Positions 41,001 through 50,653 of a stretch of DNA of 64,000 nucleotides are shown here, one piece after another (positions within the stretch are counted from its first letter, which is position 1; each line of letters starts with the position of its first letter). The stretch comes from Thalassotalea_H castellviae (lineage in GTDB: Bacteria > Pseudomonadota > Gammaproteobacteria > Enterobacterales > Alteromonadaceae). The notes under the pieces are model-generated. The model searched no databases. It was not told where the DNA came from and worked only from the letters and a program-made list of their open reading frames with translations. The stretch spans positions 310,001 to 374,000 of the forward strand of contig NZ_JAVRIF010000003.1 of assembly GCF_031846185.1 (NCBI RefSeq), given 5' to 3'. Made by a program: the position numbers and the translations under genes.

Positions 41001-42605
41001 TTATAGATCTTCAGAAGAAAGAATTGTCATATTAATTTCATCACTTAGTTCAGGATAATCTAAAGTATAATGCAAACCTCTGCTTTCTTTACGCTGCATC
41101 GCACAATGAATAATTAATTCAGCAACTTGTACTAAATTTCTCAATTCTAATAAATTATTGCTCACTCGGAAGTTTTGATAGTAGTCTTCTATTTCTTGTT
41201 GTAGTAATTCAACCCGATGTAATGCGCGTTCTAATCGTTTAGTGGTTCTAACAATACCAACGTAATCCCACATAAACAGTCTCAGCTCATGCCAATTATG
41301 TTGAATAACGACTTCTTCATCAGAGTCAGTTACGCGGCTTTCATCCCAATCAGGCAATTCAATGTATTTTTCTGTGTTAGGTAAATGTTTTTCGATATCT
41401 TCAGCCGCTGCTTTTGCAAACACTAAACATTCCAATAATGAATTACTGGCCATTCTATTTGCGCCGTGCAACCCAGTATAAGAGACCTCTCCGATAGCAT
41501 ATAAGTTTTCAACATCAGTTTTGCCTTGCTTATTTATCATGACGCCACCACAGGTATAATGCGCTGCAGGTACAATCGGCATTGGCTGCTTAGTCATATC
41601 AATGCCTAAAGAAAGGGTTTTTTCATAGATAGTTGGGAAATGTTGCATGATAAATTCAGGTGATTTATGGCTGATATCTAAATACATGCAGTCAGCACCG
41701 AGGCGCTTCATTTCGTAATCAATGGCACGGGCAACTATATCGCGAGGCGCGAGCTCTGCGCGTTCATCAAAACTAGGCATAAAACGACTACCATCTGGTC
41801 GTCTTAAAATCGCACCTTCACCGCGAAGCGCTTCGGTTAATAGAAATGTACCGGCTTCAGGATGAAATAAACACGTTGGATGAAATTGATTAAACTCCAT
41901 ATTAGCAACACGGCAACCTGCACGCCAAGCCATAGCGATACCGTCACCGCTGGCAACATCAGGGTTTGAAGTATATTGATAAACTTTACTTGCTCCGCCG
42001 GTCGCTAAAATGGTTTTTTTAGCAAAGATACGTTCAACTTTTTCACTATTGCGGTTCCAAACATATGCGCCAATACAATGTTTGTTTTTGTCCTCTGAAT
42101 TTTGACAAACTAAGTCAATGGCGTTGTATCGTTCAAAAACTCTTATTCTGTTATGGTTATTCACGCGATCAACGAGAGTCGTTTGTACCGCTTGCCCGGT
42201 AGCGTCTGCGGCATGAAGAATACGGCGATGGCTATGACCACCTTCACGGGTTAGGTGATATTTTACTTTGCCGTTATCATTATCGTTATCTTCTTGATCA
42301 AAATTAACCCCTTGTTCGATTAACCATTCTAAACAACTACGAGCATTTTCAGCGGTATACTGTACAATGTCTTCATTACAAAGACCTGCACCAGCAATTA
42401 ATGTGTCGGAAACATGGGATTCAATACTATCATTTTCATCAAAAACAGCGGCAATTCCTCCTTGTGCATAAAAAGTAGAGCCATCGTTGACTCGGCCTTT
42501 ACTTAAAATGACAACATCTGCATTTTTTGCTAAATGAAGAGCAAGAGATAAACCCGCTGCGCCACTGCCAATAATTAGCACGTCACAATTGTGTTGTTGA
42601 TTCAT
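41001..42605 (-). CDS. nadB: L-aspartate oxidase
   Basis: A 534-aa flavoprotein making iminoaspartate for NAD synthesis. The FAD loop 'IIGSGAAGLSLALHLAK' is at the N-terminus, with 'NMEFNQFHPTCLFHP' and 'HYTCGGVMINKQGKTDVENLYAIGEVSYTGLHGANR' as the family-specific core. Length matches E. coli NadB. It is divergent from rpoE, the conserved gammaproteobacterial layout. Confidence 0.95.
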   Translation of the reverse strand: MNQQHNCDVLIIGSGAAGLSLALHLAKNADVVILSKGRVNDGSTFYAQGGIAAVFDENDSIESHVSDTLIAGAGLCNEDIVQYTAENARSCLEWLIEQGVNFDQEDNDNDNGKVKYHLTREGGHSHRRILHAADATGQAVQTTLVDRVNNHNRIRVFERYNAIDLVCQNSEDKNKHCIGAYVWNRNSEKVERIFAKKTILATGGASKVYQYTSNPDVASGDGIAMAWRAGCRVANMEFNQFHPTCLFHPEAGTFLLTEALRGEGAILRRPDGSRFMPSFDERAELAPRDIVARAIDYEMKRLGADCMYLDISHKSPEFIMQHFPTIYEKTLSLGIDMTKQPMPIVPAAHYTCGGVMINKQGKTDVENLYAIGEVSYTGLHGANRMASNSLLECLVFAKAAAEDIEKHLPNTEKYIELPDWDESRVTDSDEEVVIQHNWHELRLFMWDYVGIVRTTKRLERALHRVELLQQEIEDYYQNFRVSNNLLELRNLVQVAELIIHCAMQRKESRGLHYTLDYPELSDEINMTILSSEDL

Positions 42606-42720
42606 AAATGATTGATTTTCATGTATCCTATTAGATAAATAAATTTTAACGTTTATTCGGCGCAGAGAACAGAAAAAACGGACTATATCGATTAATTTAA
42701 GTTTTTTTTTAATTTATTTA

Positions 42721-42748
42721 GAACTTTTTCACACAAGTCTAGTCCTAC
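42721..42748 (+). promoter_or_regulatory. Candidate sigma-E promoter of rpoE
   Basis: GAACTT (42721-42726), 16-bp spacer, then TCCTA near 42743, 61 bp before the rpoE ATG. This resembles the sigma-E consensus (GAACTT and TCTAA/TCAAA) and would make the operon autoregulated. Confidence 0.45.
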
Positions 42749-42808
42749 TTGATGTGTTTGCTATGAGCCAAATTGAAAAGTTAACGAGTTTTAGGAGTAT
42801 TGGCTCGG

Positions 42809-43387
42809 ATGAGCGAACAAAATGTCGACCAAGTTTTGGTTGAGCGGGTGCAACGTGGTGATAAAAATGCGTTTAACCTGCTAGTTACAAAGTACCAACA
42901 TAAGGTGGCAAATTTAGTTTCACGCTATGTTAAAAATCATAGTGATGTTCCAGATATAGTACAAGAAGCATTTATTAAAGCGTATCGCGCTTTACCTAAT
43001 TTTAGAGGGGATAGTGCTTTTTATACATGGTTATATCGTATTGCGGTTAACTGCGCTAAAAACCATATGGTTGCCAGTGGCAGAAAACCGCCAGGATCAG
43101 ATGTTGAAATTGAAGATGCAGAGATTTATGATGCTGGTGATGCGCTAAGAGAAAATGCATCACCTGAAAAGTTATTATTAACCAAAGAAATTAAGAGTGT
43201 AATTTTTAATACTATTGAGCAGTTACCAGAAGATTTACGTACGGCAATAAATCTTCGAGAGCTTGAAGGATTAAGTTACGAAGAAATAGCTACGATTATG
43301 GAATGTCCTGTTGGCACAGTACGTTCACGAATTTTTAGAGCACGTGATGCTGTAGATAAAAAAATCAGGCCATTAATTCAACGCTAA
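42809..43387 (+). CDS. rpoE: Extracytoplasmic stress sigma factor RpoE (sigma-E)
   Basis: The ATG at 42809 (MSEQNVDQVLVERVQRGD) aligns with the E. coli start and gives 192 aa; a TTG nine bases earlier lies too close to the AGGAG. Region 2 ('DVPDIVQEAFIKAYRALPNFRGDSAFYTWL') and region 4 ('LSYEEIATIMECPVGTVRSRIFRA') are clear. It directs envelope-stress genes and is held by RseA, encoded next. Confidence 0.95.
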   Translation: MSEQNVDQVLVERVQRGDKNAFNLLVTKYQHKVANLVSRYVKNHSDVPDIVQEAFIKAYRALPNFRGDSAFYTWLYRIAVNCAKNHMVASGRKPPGSDVEIEDAEIYDAGDALRENASPEKLLLTKEIKSVIFNTIEQLPEDLRTAINLRELEGLSYEEIATIMECPVGTVRSRIFRARDAVDKKIRPLIQR

Positions 43388-43414
43388 TTTTATCGGTTTT
43401 TTTAAGGTGTATAT

Positions 43415-44005
43415 ATGAGTGAAAGTAAGTTTGAGACAGTTTCATCATTAGTTGATAATTATCAAACCAATGATGATGTTTTTGACGAATTAGTTAAAGA
43501 CAACCATATGTCCGAAACTTGGCAACGTTACCATATGATTGGTGATGCGATGCGAGACGAATTACCTCATTCGTTAAATACTGATTTATCTACAAGTATT
43601 GCTAATGCAATTGCTGAAGAGCCTACCGTTCTTGCGCCAATCGCGAAACCAAGCTTTACAGAATCTGTAAAAGCTAAAGTAGTACAATTTTCTAAACCAT
43701 TTGGACAAGTTGCTATTGCCGCATCTGCCGCCGGATTAATGGTGATAGGTGTCCAACAAAATGTTGCAGAGACTGATCCTTTAGTTCCTAATCCAATTGT
43801 TCAAACTGTTCCTTTTGGTGGCATAGCTGAGCCAGTTAGCTTAAATTATCAACAAAATGATAGAGCTTCCAAGCAACAAGCCATGGTTGAACAACAACGA
43901 CGTTTTCAGGCTCTATTACAAGATCATAAACAACAACTTAAATTTACAGCATTAGCGGAAAAAGCAGAAAATGCTGAAAAAGAGGTTACCAATCCGGTTA
44001 AATGA
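43415..44005 (+). CDS. rseA: Anti-sigma-E factor RseA
   Basis: A 196-aa protein: N-terminal cytoplasmic sigma-binding domain (about residues 1-80, 'TWQRYHMIGDAMRDELP'), one hydrophobic helix (about 100-115, 'GQVAIAASAAGLMVIGVQ') and a Gln-rich periplasmic tail. Cleavage of such proteins by DegS/RseP releases sigma-E. It overlaps rseB by 4 bp. Confidence 0.9.
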   Translation: MSESKFETVSSLVDNYQTNDDVFDELVKDNHMSETWQRYHMIGDAMRDELPHSLNTDLSTSIANAIAEEPTVLAPIAKPSFTESVKAKVVQFSKPFGQVAIAASAAGLMVIGVQQNVAETDPLVPNPIVQTVPFGGIAEPVSLNYQQNDRASKQQAMVEQQRRFQALLQDHKQQLKFTALAEKAENAEKEVTNPVK

Positions 44006-44973
44006 AGTTATTAATTTGTTTTTTAATGCTGGGGAGCTTAAGTTCTTCAGCATGGTCTGCTGAGACCGAATCTCCTGAAACAGCTGATGTATGGCTAGCT
44101 CGTCTTTCTCAATCTTTACAAACCTTAAATTTTAGTACATCTTTTGTGGTGGTTAAAAATAACCATGCGGAACCTTATCATTGGTTTCATGGTGTAACCG
44201 ATAAAAATGTTGAATTAGAAATATTATCTTTACTTAATGGCCCTCGCCGAGATGTGCTTAGAAAAGATAACACGATTAGTTATATAGAGCCCGAATTACC
44301 GCCTTATTCCGTACTTTCCGCCAACCTTACGGGTCCAATTCCTAATATTTTAAGTGGTGATATTCATACGTTATCAACTACTTATAATTTTATACCTGTG
44401 GGTAAAAGTCGTATTTTAGGGCGTAGTGCTCAAATTATTCGCATCGTCCCTAAAGAAGCTAATAAGTACGGACATTGGTTATGGTTGGATGAAAAAACAG
44501 GGTTGTTATTAAAATTAGCAATTGTGACAGGAAAAGGACAACCACTTGAACAAGTGCAGTTTACTCATTTAGATATTACAGAACAACCTGCTGAGAGTTT
44601 GAAACAGCTACAAGACACTGAATTGCCAAACGTTGTTGATATTCCACATGGTTACCAGCAACAAAAATTATCATGGAAAGTAAATTGGCTTCCTGCTGGC
44701 TTTGAAAAAATTAATGCTAATCGTCATCGAATTGCTTCGACAAAACAACCAGTAGAATTTATTTTATTTGGTGACGGTTTGGTTGATATTTCAGTTTATG
44801 TGACTCAAAGCCAAGAAAAACAGCGTTCTGTAGATTATGTTATGGATGGAGCAACAGTTGCACTGAGTCAAGTAGTAAATGGTATAGAAGTGAGTGTTGT
44901 TGGCAAAATACCTTCCTTAACAGCGAAAAAAATAGCAGATTCGGTAACGTTATTAGTTAGGCCTCAACCATGA
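44002..44973 (+). CDS. rseB: Sigma-E regulatory protein RseB
   Basis: A 323-aa periplasmic protein with a cleavable signal peptide ('LLICFLMLGSLSSSAWS') and the RseB (MucB) two-domain fold ('WLARLSQSLQTLNFSTSFVV', 'KEANKYGHWLWLDEKTGLLL'). It protects RseA from cleavage and senses lipoproteins and LPS. It overlaps rseA and rseC. Confidence 0.92.
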   Translation: MKLLICFLMLGSLSSSAWSAETESPETADVWLARLSQSLQTLNFSTSFVVVKNNHAEPYHWFHGVTDKNVELEILSLLNGPRRDVLRKDNTISYIEPELPPYSVLSANLTGPIPNILSGDIHTLSTTYNFIPVGKSRILGRSAQIIRIVPKEANKYGHWLWLDEKTGLLLKLAIVTGKGQPLEQVQFTHLDITEQPAESLKQLQDTELPNVVDIPHGYQQQKLSWKVNWLPAGFEKINANRHRIASTKQPVEFILFGDGLVDISVYVTQSQEKQRSVDYVMDGATVALSQVVNGIEVSVVGKIPSLTAKKIADSVTLLVRPQP

Positions 44974-45431
44974 TTAAAGAAGAGGCTCGGGTGACTGCAA
45001 TAACACAAGATAGCGTGACGGTCGAAAGTATCGTCAAGTCTACCTGTAGTGGTTGTCAGCAATTAGAGTCCTGCGGAAGTGGCCAAATAGCGAAAGCGTT
45101 TCCTCAGAAAAAGACGACTTACACCGTCAGATCTGAATTATCGGTAAAAGTCGGGGATCGAGTTATAATTGGTTTGTCAGAAAAACTATTGTTATCAGCA
45201 GCTTGGCAAGTATATATCTGGCCTTTAATCGGCCTGTTTATAGGTAGCTTTTTAGGCCAATCTTTACTTGACGCTAACTTGATATCGCATGAATTGTGGG
45301 CCTTGCCAATGGCTATTTTGGGTGGCTATTTGGGGTATTTTCTCGCTAAAAGACAACAATTTATTATGCGTGATAAACCCGAGTGGCATCCTACCTTAAT
45401 AGATGTTTTACCAACAAATAAAAAGGATTGA
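44970..45431 (+). CDS. rseC: SoxR-reducing/sigma-E associated protein RseC
   Basis: A 153-aa membrane protein with an N-terminal four-Cys cluster region ('STCSGCQQLESCGSG') and two hydrophobic segments (about residues 75-125). RseC belongs to the RseC/MucC family, linked to SoxR reduction and thiamine/redox functions. It overlaps rseB by 4 bp and closes the rpoE operon. Confidence 0.9.
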   Translation: MIKEEARVTAITQDSVTVESIVKSTCSGCQQLESCGSGQIAKAFPQKKTTYTVRSELSVKVGDRVIIGLSEKLLLSAAWQVYIWPLIGLFIGSFLGQSLLDANLISHELWALPMAILGGYLGYFLAKRQQFIMRDKPEWHPTLIDVLPTNKKD

Positions 45432-45592
45432 TAGCTTAGTTTCAAAGCTTTTATCAAATCTTAATCATTAAATTAACCTAACTTTCCTCGATTATCGTTA
45501 TTAATATTCAACAAAAGATAGCCCCAAGAGGCTAAATTAGCTAAAATCTCGCCACTATTGATTTTATAAAACGTTTAACTGAATTTTCATCT

Positions 45593-47383
45593 ATGAAACA
45601 TATCCGAAATTTTTCTATTATTGCCCATATTGACCATGGTAAGTCGACACTATCTGATCGTTTGATCCAGCATTGTGGCGGGTTACAAGACCGAGAAATG
45701 GCAGCACAAGTTCTTGATTCTATGGATATTGAACGTGAACGTGGTATTACCATTAAAGCACAAAGTGTCACGTTAGATTACCTAGCAAAAGATGGTGAAA
45801 CATATCAGTTAAACTTTATCGACACGCCAGGTCATGTTGATTTCTCTTATGAAGTATCTCGCTCGCTCGCTTCATGTGAGGGAGCATTGCTTGTTGTTGA
45901 TGCTGGCCAAGGTGTTGAAGCACAAACAGTTGCCAACTGTTATACCGCGATTGAAATGGATCTAGAAGTATTGCCGATTTTAAATAAAATTGACTTACCG
46001 CAAGCAGATCCTGACCGAGTTAGTGAAGAAATCGAAGATATTATCGGTATTGACGCGACAGGCGCAGTACAATGTTCGGCTAAAACAGGCATTGGTATTG
46101 AAGATGTTTTAGAAACGATTGTTGAAAATATCCCTCCGCCAGAAGGCGACCCTTCGGCTAATCTCCAAGCGTTGATTATTGATTCTTGGTTTGATAATTA
46201 CCAAGGCGTAGTTTCATTGGTTCGAGTGATGAACGGTGAAGTTAAAAAAGGCGATAAAATGGTGGTGATGTCAACAGGACAAACCCATATTATTGATAAA
46301 GTAGGTATTTTCACGCCAAAACAAACAGATACTGGAGTATTAAAAACCGGTGAAGTTGGTTTTATCATTGCAGGTATCAAAGAAATACATGGTGCACCTG
46401 TTGGTGATACTATTACCATTGCCAAAAAAGAAGCTGCTGAGCAATTACCTGGCTTTAAAAAAGTACAACCACAAGTCTATGCGGGTATTTTCCCTATTAG
46501 CTCAGATGACTATGAAAATTTTAGAGACGCGTTAAATAAATTAAGTCTAAATGATGCATCGTTAGTGTTCGAACCTGAAAACTCATCGGCACTTGGTTTT
46601 GGTTTCCGCATTGGTTTCCTGGGTATGCTGCACATGGAAATTATTCAAGAGCGTTTAGCAAGAGAATATGATCTTGATTTAATTACCACTGCACCAACGG
46701 TAAATTATGAGATTGCTTGTACTGATGGTGAAATTTTATCCATTGATAATCCTGGTGATTTACCACCGATTAATAATATCGATGAGATCCGCGAGCCAAT
46801 TGTCCAAGCTAATATTTTAGTACCACAAGAACATTTAGGTAATGTAATTACCTTATGTATCGAAAAACGTGGTGTCCAAAAAGATATTATTTATCATGGC
46901 AATCAAGTGGCTGTCACGTACGAGTTACCGATGGCAGAAGTAGTGATGGACTTTTTTGATAAGTTAAAGTCAACCAGTAGAGGTTATGCTTCTCTTGATT
47001 ATCACTTTGTTCGTTTTGAAGCTGCGGATATGGTACGTGTTGATGTGATGATCAACGGAGATCGCGTTGATGCATTAGCAATGATCACCCACAGAACGAA
47101 CTCAGTGTCTCGTGGCCGTATGTTAGTTGAAAAATTAAAAGAACTTATTCATCGCCAAATGTTTGATATTGCAATTCAAGCTGCTATTGGCAATAACGTT
47201 ATCGCACGAACCACGGTAAAACAACTTCGTAAAAATGTAACCGCTAAATGTTACGGTGGTGATATTTCTCGTAAGAAGAAATTATTACAGAAACAAAAAG
47301 AAGGTAAAAAACGTATGAAACAAGTAGGTAATGTTGAAGTACCTCAAGAAGCGTTTTTAGCCGTACTTAAATTAGAGAATTAA
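45593..47383 (+). CDS. lepA: Elongation factor 4 (LepA)
   Basis: A 596-aa translational GTPase. The G1 motif 'AHIDHGKSTLSDRL', G2/G3 ('DTPGHVDFSYEV'), G4 'LNKIDLP', and the LepA-specific C-terminal domain ending 'LKLEN' are present. It acts on stalled or unbalanced ribosomes. It is the first gene of the lepA-lepB-rnc-era-recO-pdxJ-acpS run. Confidence 0.97.
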   Translation: MKHIRNFSIIAHIDHGKSTLSDRLIQHCGGLQDREMAAQVLDSMDIERERGITIKAQSVTLDYLAKDGETYQLNFIDTPGHVDFSYEVSRSLASCEGALLVVDAGQGVEAQTVANCYTAIEMDLEVLPILNKIDLPQADPDRVSEEIEDIIGIDATGAVQCSAKTGIGIEDVLETIVENIPPPEGDPSANLQALIIDSWFDNYQGVVSLVRVMNGEVKKGDKMVVMSTGQTHIIDKVGIFTPKQTDTGVLKTGEVGFIIAGIKEIHGAPVGDTITIAKKEAAEQLPGFKKVQPQVYAGIFPISSDDYENFRDALNKLSLNDASLVFEPENSSALGFGFRIGFLGMLHMEIIQERLAREYDLDLITTAPTVNYEIACTDGEILSIDNPGDLPPINNIDEIREPIVQANILVPQEHLGNVITLCIEKRGVQKDIIYHGNQVAVTYELPMAEVVMDFFDKLKSTSRGYASLDYHFVRFEAADMVRVDVMINGDRVDALAMITHRTNSVSRGRMLVEKLKELIHRQMFDIAIQAAIGNNVIARTTVKQLRKNVTAKCYGGDISRKKKLLQKQKEGKKRMKQVGNVEVPQEAFLAVLKLEN

Positions 47384-47393
47384 TAGGGAAAGC

Positions 47394-48314
47394 ATGGCTG
47401 TTTATTTTTCAATATTTTTAGTAGTTCTTACTTCGGTTTGTGGCGTTATTTGGTTATATGACAGATACGTTTTATTACCACAACGTAAGTTAAAATTAGC
47501 AACTGCACAAGCGCAGTGTGAGGGTGAACTTAGTGAAGACGTTAAAGAGAAAATCTTAGCGATTCCTGTTTTTATTGATACTCCGGTACAAATTTTTCCG
47601 GTTATTGCGTTTGTCTTAATTTTGCGTTCTTTTTTATATGAACCTTTTCAGATCCCATCAGGCTCAATGATGCCAACGTTACTTGACGGGGATTTCATTT
47701 TAGTCAATAAGTTTAATTATGGCTTACGTGATCCGGTAGCGCGTAATAAATTTGTTGAGGTAGGATTACCTGAGCGCGGCGATGTTGTGGTGTTTAAATA
47801 TCCGATAGATACGAAAGTTGATTATATTAAGCGGGTGATAGGTTTGCCTGGCGATCGAATCATTTATCGCAATAAATCGTTATATATCAAATCTGCCTGC
47901 ACTGAAGCCAAAACAGAATGTAATGAATTCAAACAAGTAGAAACGACCTTTGTGAGTAACGGTGATTACAGTGATGGCAATGTAGAGTTGACTCGCTATA
48001 CCTCAGCTATGCCTAATAAAACGCATGATATTTTAGTCAATAATCAAATATTGCCACGTACAGCACATTATTATAAACAGTCAGGTTCACAACGGGATGA
48101 ATTTGTTGTGCCAGAAGGGCATTATTTTGTGATGGGTGATAACCGCGACAATAGTTTAGATGGCCGATTCTGGGGATTTGTTCCTGAAGAAAACTTAGTC
48201 GGTGAAGCAGTTTTTATCTGGATGAGTTTTGATTTCGAACGTGACGATTCGAGTTTCTTACCCCGTTGGGTTCCTACAGGAGTCCGCTTTGAACGCTTAG
48301 GTAGTATTCATTAA
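47394..48314 (+). CDS. lepB: Signal peptidase I
   Basis: A 306-aa inner-membrane serine protease with two N-terminal helices. The catalytic Ser is in 'IPSGSMMPTLLDGD' and the catalytic Lys in 'VDYIKRVIGLPGDRI', with box E 'HYFVMGDNRDNSLDGRFWG'. It removes signal peptides of exported proteins. It overlaps the rnc start by 1 bp. Confidence 0.96.
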   Translation: MAVYFSIFLVVLTSVCGVIWLYDRYVLLPQRKLKLATAQAQCEGELSEDVKEKILAIPVFIDTPVQIFPVIAFVLILRSFLYEPFQIPSGSMMPTLLDGDFILVNKFNYGLRDPVARNKFVEVGLPERGDVVVFKYPIDTKVDYIKRVIGLPGDRIIYRNKSLYIKSACTEAKTECNEFKQVETTFVSNGDYSDGNVELTRYTSAMPNKTHDILVNNQILPRTAHYYKQSGSQRDEFVVPEGHYFVMGDNRDNSLDGRFWGFVPEENLVGEAVFIWMSFDFERDDSSFLPRWVPTGVRFERLGSIH

Positions 48315-49036
48315 TGATAAATAGTAATGCCCTTGCGATTAATCAATTATCTAAAAAACTTGGCTATCGTTTTCAAGAGCCAACTTTATTGATCCAAGCT
48401 TTAACCCATCGAAGTGCTAAAGGGGATCATAATGAAAGGCTTGAATTTTTAGGTGATTCTATTTTGGGCTTTGTTATTGCTGAAACACTTTATGATAAGT
48501 TTCCACAAGAAAACGAAGGCGATTTAACTCGAATGCGTTCTAGCCTTGTTAAAGGAGTCACGTTGGCAGAAGTGGCGCGTGGTTTTAATTTAGGCGACTA
48601 TTTAATTTTAGGGCCTGGTGAACTCAAAAGTGGTGGTCATAGAAGAGACTCTATTCTTGAAGATGCGGTAGAAGCTATTATTGGTGCAATATATATCGAT
48701 TCAGATATGGCGACGTGTAAGTCGCTTATTTTGTCATGGTTTGAACAACGCCTGAATGCTATTAAACCAGGTCAAGCTCAAAAAGATCCCAAAACCCGTT
48801 TACAAGAATATTTGCAAGGACGAAAAATAGCTTTGCCTATATATGAAGTGATTGATACTACGGGGCAATCCCATAACCAAGAATTTACCGTGCGTTGTAC
48901 TACTTCAGAAATCGATAATGAAGTGATTACCAAAGGCACAAGTCGCCGTAAAGCGGAGCAATCAGCCGCAGAAAAAGTCCTAGAAATTATTTTAGCGAAT
49001 AATGCCAAAGGTAAACGAACGAGTAAAAAATCATGA
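48314..49036 (+). CDS. rnc: Ribonuclease III
   Basis: A 240-aa double-strand RNA endonuclease. The signature 'NERLEFLGDSILGFVIAE' carries the catalytic Glu/Asp, and a C-terminal dsRNA-binding domain follows ('DPKTRLQEYLQGRKIALPIY', 'SRRKAEQSAAEKVLE'). It processes rRNA precursors. It overlaps era by 4 bp. Confidence 0.96.
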   Translation: MINSNALAINQLSKKLGYRFQEPTLLIQALTHRSAKGDHNERLEFLGDSILGFVIAETLYDKFPQENEGDLTRMRSSLVKGVTLAEVARGFNLGDYLILGPGELKSGGHRRDSILEDAVEAIIGAIYIDSDMATCKSLILSWFEQRLNAIKPGQAQKDPKTRLQEYLQGRKIALPIYEVIDTTGQSHNQEFTVRCTTSEIDNEVITKGTSRRKAEQSAAEKVLEIILANNAKGKRTSKKS

Positions 49037-49941
49037 CACAAAGTACTCATTGCGGACTCATTGCTATTGTAGGTCGCCCTAATGTTGGTAAATCGACTTT
49101 ATTAAATAGCATGCTAGGTCAAAAAATTAGTATTACTTCGCGCAAACCACAAACAACACGTCATCGTATTTTAGGTATATTAACCGAAGATAATCATCAA
49201 GCCGTACTAGTCGATACCCCAGGCTTACATATCGATGAGAAAAAAGCGATTAACCGTTTGATGAATCGTGCGGCAAGTAGTTCTATTGCGGAAGTAGAGC
49301 AAATTCTATTTTTAGTGGAAGGCACCCATTGGACTGCGGATGACGAACTTGTTTTAAATAAAGTAAAAAATAGTGGCGCACCGTGCGTTTTAATCATCAA
49401 TAAAATTGATAATGTGCAAGATAAAGAAGCATTGTTACCGCATTTACAAAAGCTAGGTGAAAAACATAATTTTACTGATATTGTGCCTATCTCGGCGAGT
49501 AAAGGGGATAATGTCGATAAAATTCGTGAAATTTGTTTTAAAGCTTTACCTGAAAGTGACTTTTGGTTTTCTGAAGATCACATCACAGATCGCTCAAGTC
49601 GATTTATGGCATCTGAAATAATCCGTGAAAAATTAATGCGCTTTACTGGTGATGAATTACCGTATTCAACGACAGTAGAAATAGAGCAATTTAAAGTAGA
49701 TGAAAAAGGTATTCTACATATTAATGCCTTGATTTTAGTGGAACGTAATAGCCAAAAACGTATGGTCATTGGCAATAAAGGTGAGCGCCTGAAAACCATT
49801 GGCCAAGAAGCGCGTAGAGATATGGAGGAAATGTTTGAACAGCAAGTGTTCCTCGAATCTTGGGTGAAAGTAAAATCGGGTTGGGCAGATGATGAAAGAG
49901 CTTTACGCAGCTTAGGGTATGGCGATGATTATTCAGGCTAG
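49033..49941 (+). CDS. era: GTPase Era
   Basis: A 302-aa protein with G domain ('GRPNVGKSTLLNSMLG', 'VDTPGLHIDEKKAINRLM', 'INKID') and a C-terminal KH domain ('RNSQKRMVIGNKGERLKTIG') that binds the 3' end of 16S rRNA. It acts in 30S maturation. It overlaps rnc and precedes recO. Confidence 0.97.
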   Translation: MTQSTHCGLIAIVGRPNVGKSTLLNSMLGQKISITSRKPQTTRHRILGILTEDNHQAVLVDTPGLHIDEKKAINRLMNRAASSSIAEVEQILFLVEGTHWTADDELVLNKVKNSGAPCVLIINKIDNVQDKEALLPHLQKLGEKHNFTDIVPISASKGDNVDKIREICFKALPESDFWFSEDHITDRSSRFMASEIIREKLMRFTGDELPYSTTVEIEQFKVDEKGILHINALILVERNSQKRMVIGNKGERLKTIGQEARRDMEEMFEQQVFLESWVKVKSGWADDERALRSLGYGDDYSG

Positions 49942-49963
49942 ATTTGAGTTGTTAATGTAAGCA

Positions 49964-50644
49964 ATGAAAGAGCTTGAGCAACATGCCTTTTTATTACATT
50001 CACGACCACTTCGTGATAATCAGGTTATCGCTGAATTTCTCACAGAGTTAAACGGAAAAGTATCTGCAATTGTCTATGTGGGTACTTCCCTAAAATCTAA
50101 CAAAAAAGCATTATTACAACCATTTACTCCTTTAATTATTGTCCTTAAAGGTAAAGGCAATTTAAAAACGCTTAATCGTATAGAAGTTAGTAGTAAGTCA
50201 TTTTTATTGACCAGTGATCACTTATACAGTGGCTTTTATTTAAACGAATTACAAGTACGTTTACTCGGGGAACATGTCCCTTATGAAAACTTATACGGAC
50301 TGTATAAACATTGTTTAGTCCAGTTGGCGGAAAAAAAATCGATAGAGCCGATATTAAGGCGGTTTGAGAATTCCTTATTAGAAGAGCTAGGTTTAACTAT
50401 TGATTTTTCTGTGCTCAATGAGCAAGATGAACAATTTTATTACTTACCAGAGCAAGGTTTTATCCCTGTCGTTGAAAACTTAACTCAACCACGTTATTGC
50501 AAAGCGCATTTAGTCGCGATAAATAACCAAGACTTTAGTGATCTGGAAGTAAGAAAAACCCATAAAGTATTAATGCGACAAATTATTAATCATTTACTTG
50601 GTGGTAAACCGTTAAATAGTCGCCAATTATTTAAAAAAAGATAG
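49964..50644 (+). CDS. recO: DNA repair protein RecO
   Basis: A 226-aa protein with the N-terminal OB-fold ('HAFLLHSRPLRDNQVIAEFL') and helical C-terminus ('RQIINHLLGGKPLNSRQLFK'). It works with RecR in loading RecA on SSB-covered DNA. It lies 22 bp after era and 9 bp before pdxJ. No zinc-finger cysteines are seen, as in enterobacterial RecO. Confidence 0.93.
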   Translation: MKELEQHAFLLHSRPLRDNQVIAEFLTELNGKVSAIVYVGTSLKSNKKALLQPFTPLIIVLKGKGNLKTLNRIEVSSKSFLLTSDHLYSGFYLNELQVRLLGEHVPYENLYGLYKHCLVQLAEKKSIEPILRRFENSLLEELGLTIDFSVLNEQDEQFYYLPEQGFIPVVENLTQPRYCKAHLVAINNQDFSDLEVRKTHKVLMRQIINHLLGGKPLNSRQLFKKR

Positions 50645-50653
50645 AGAACATTC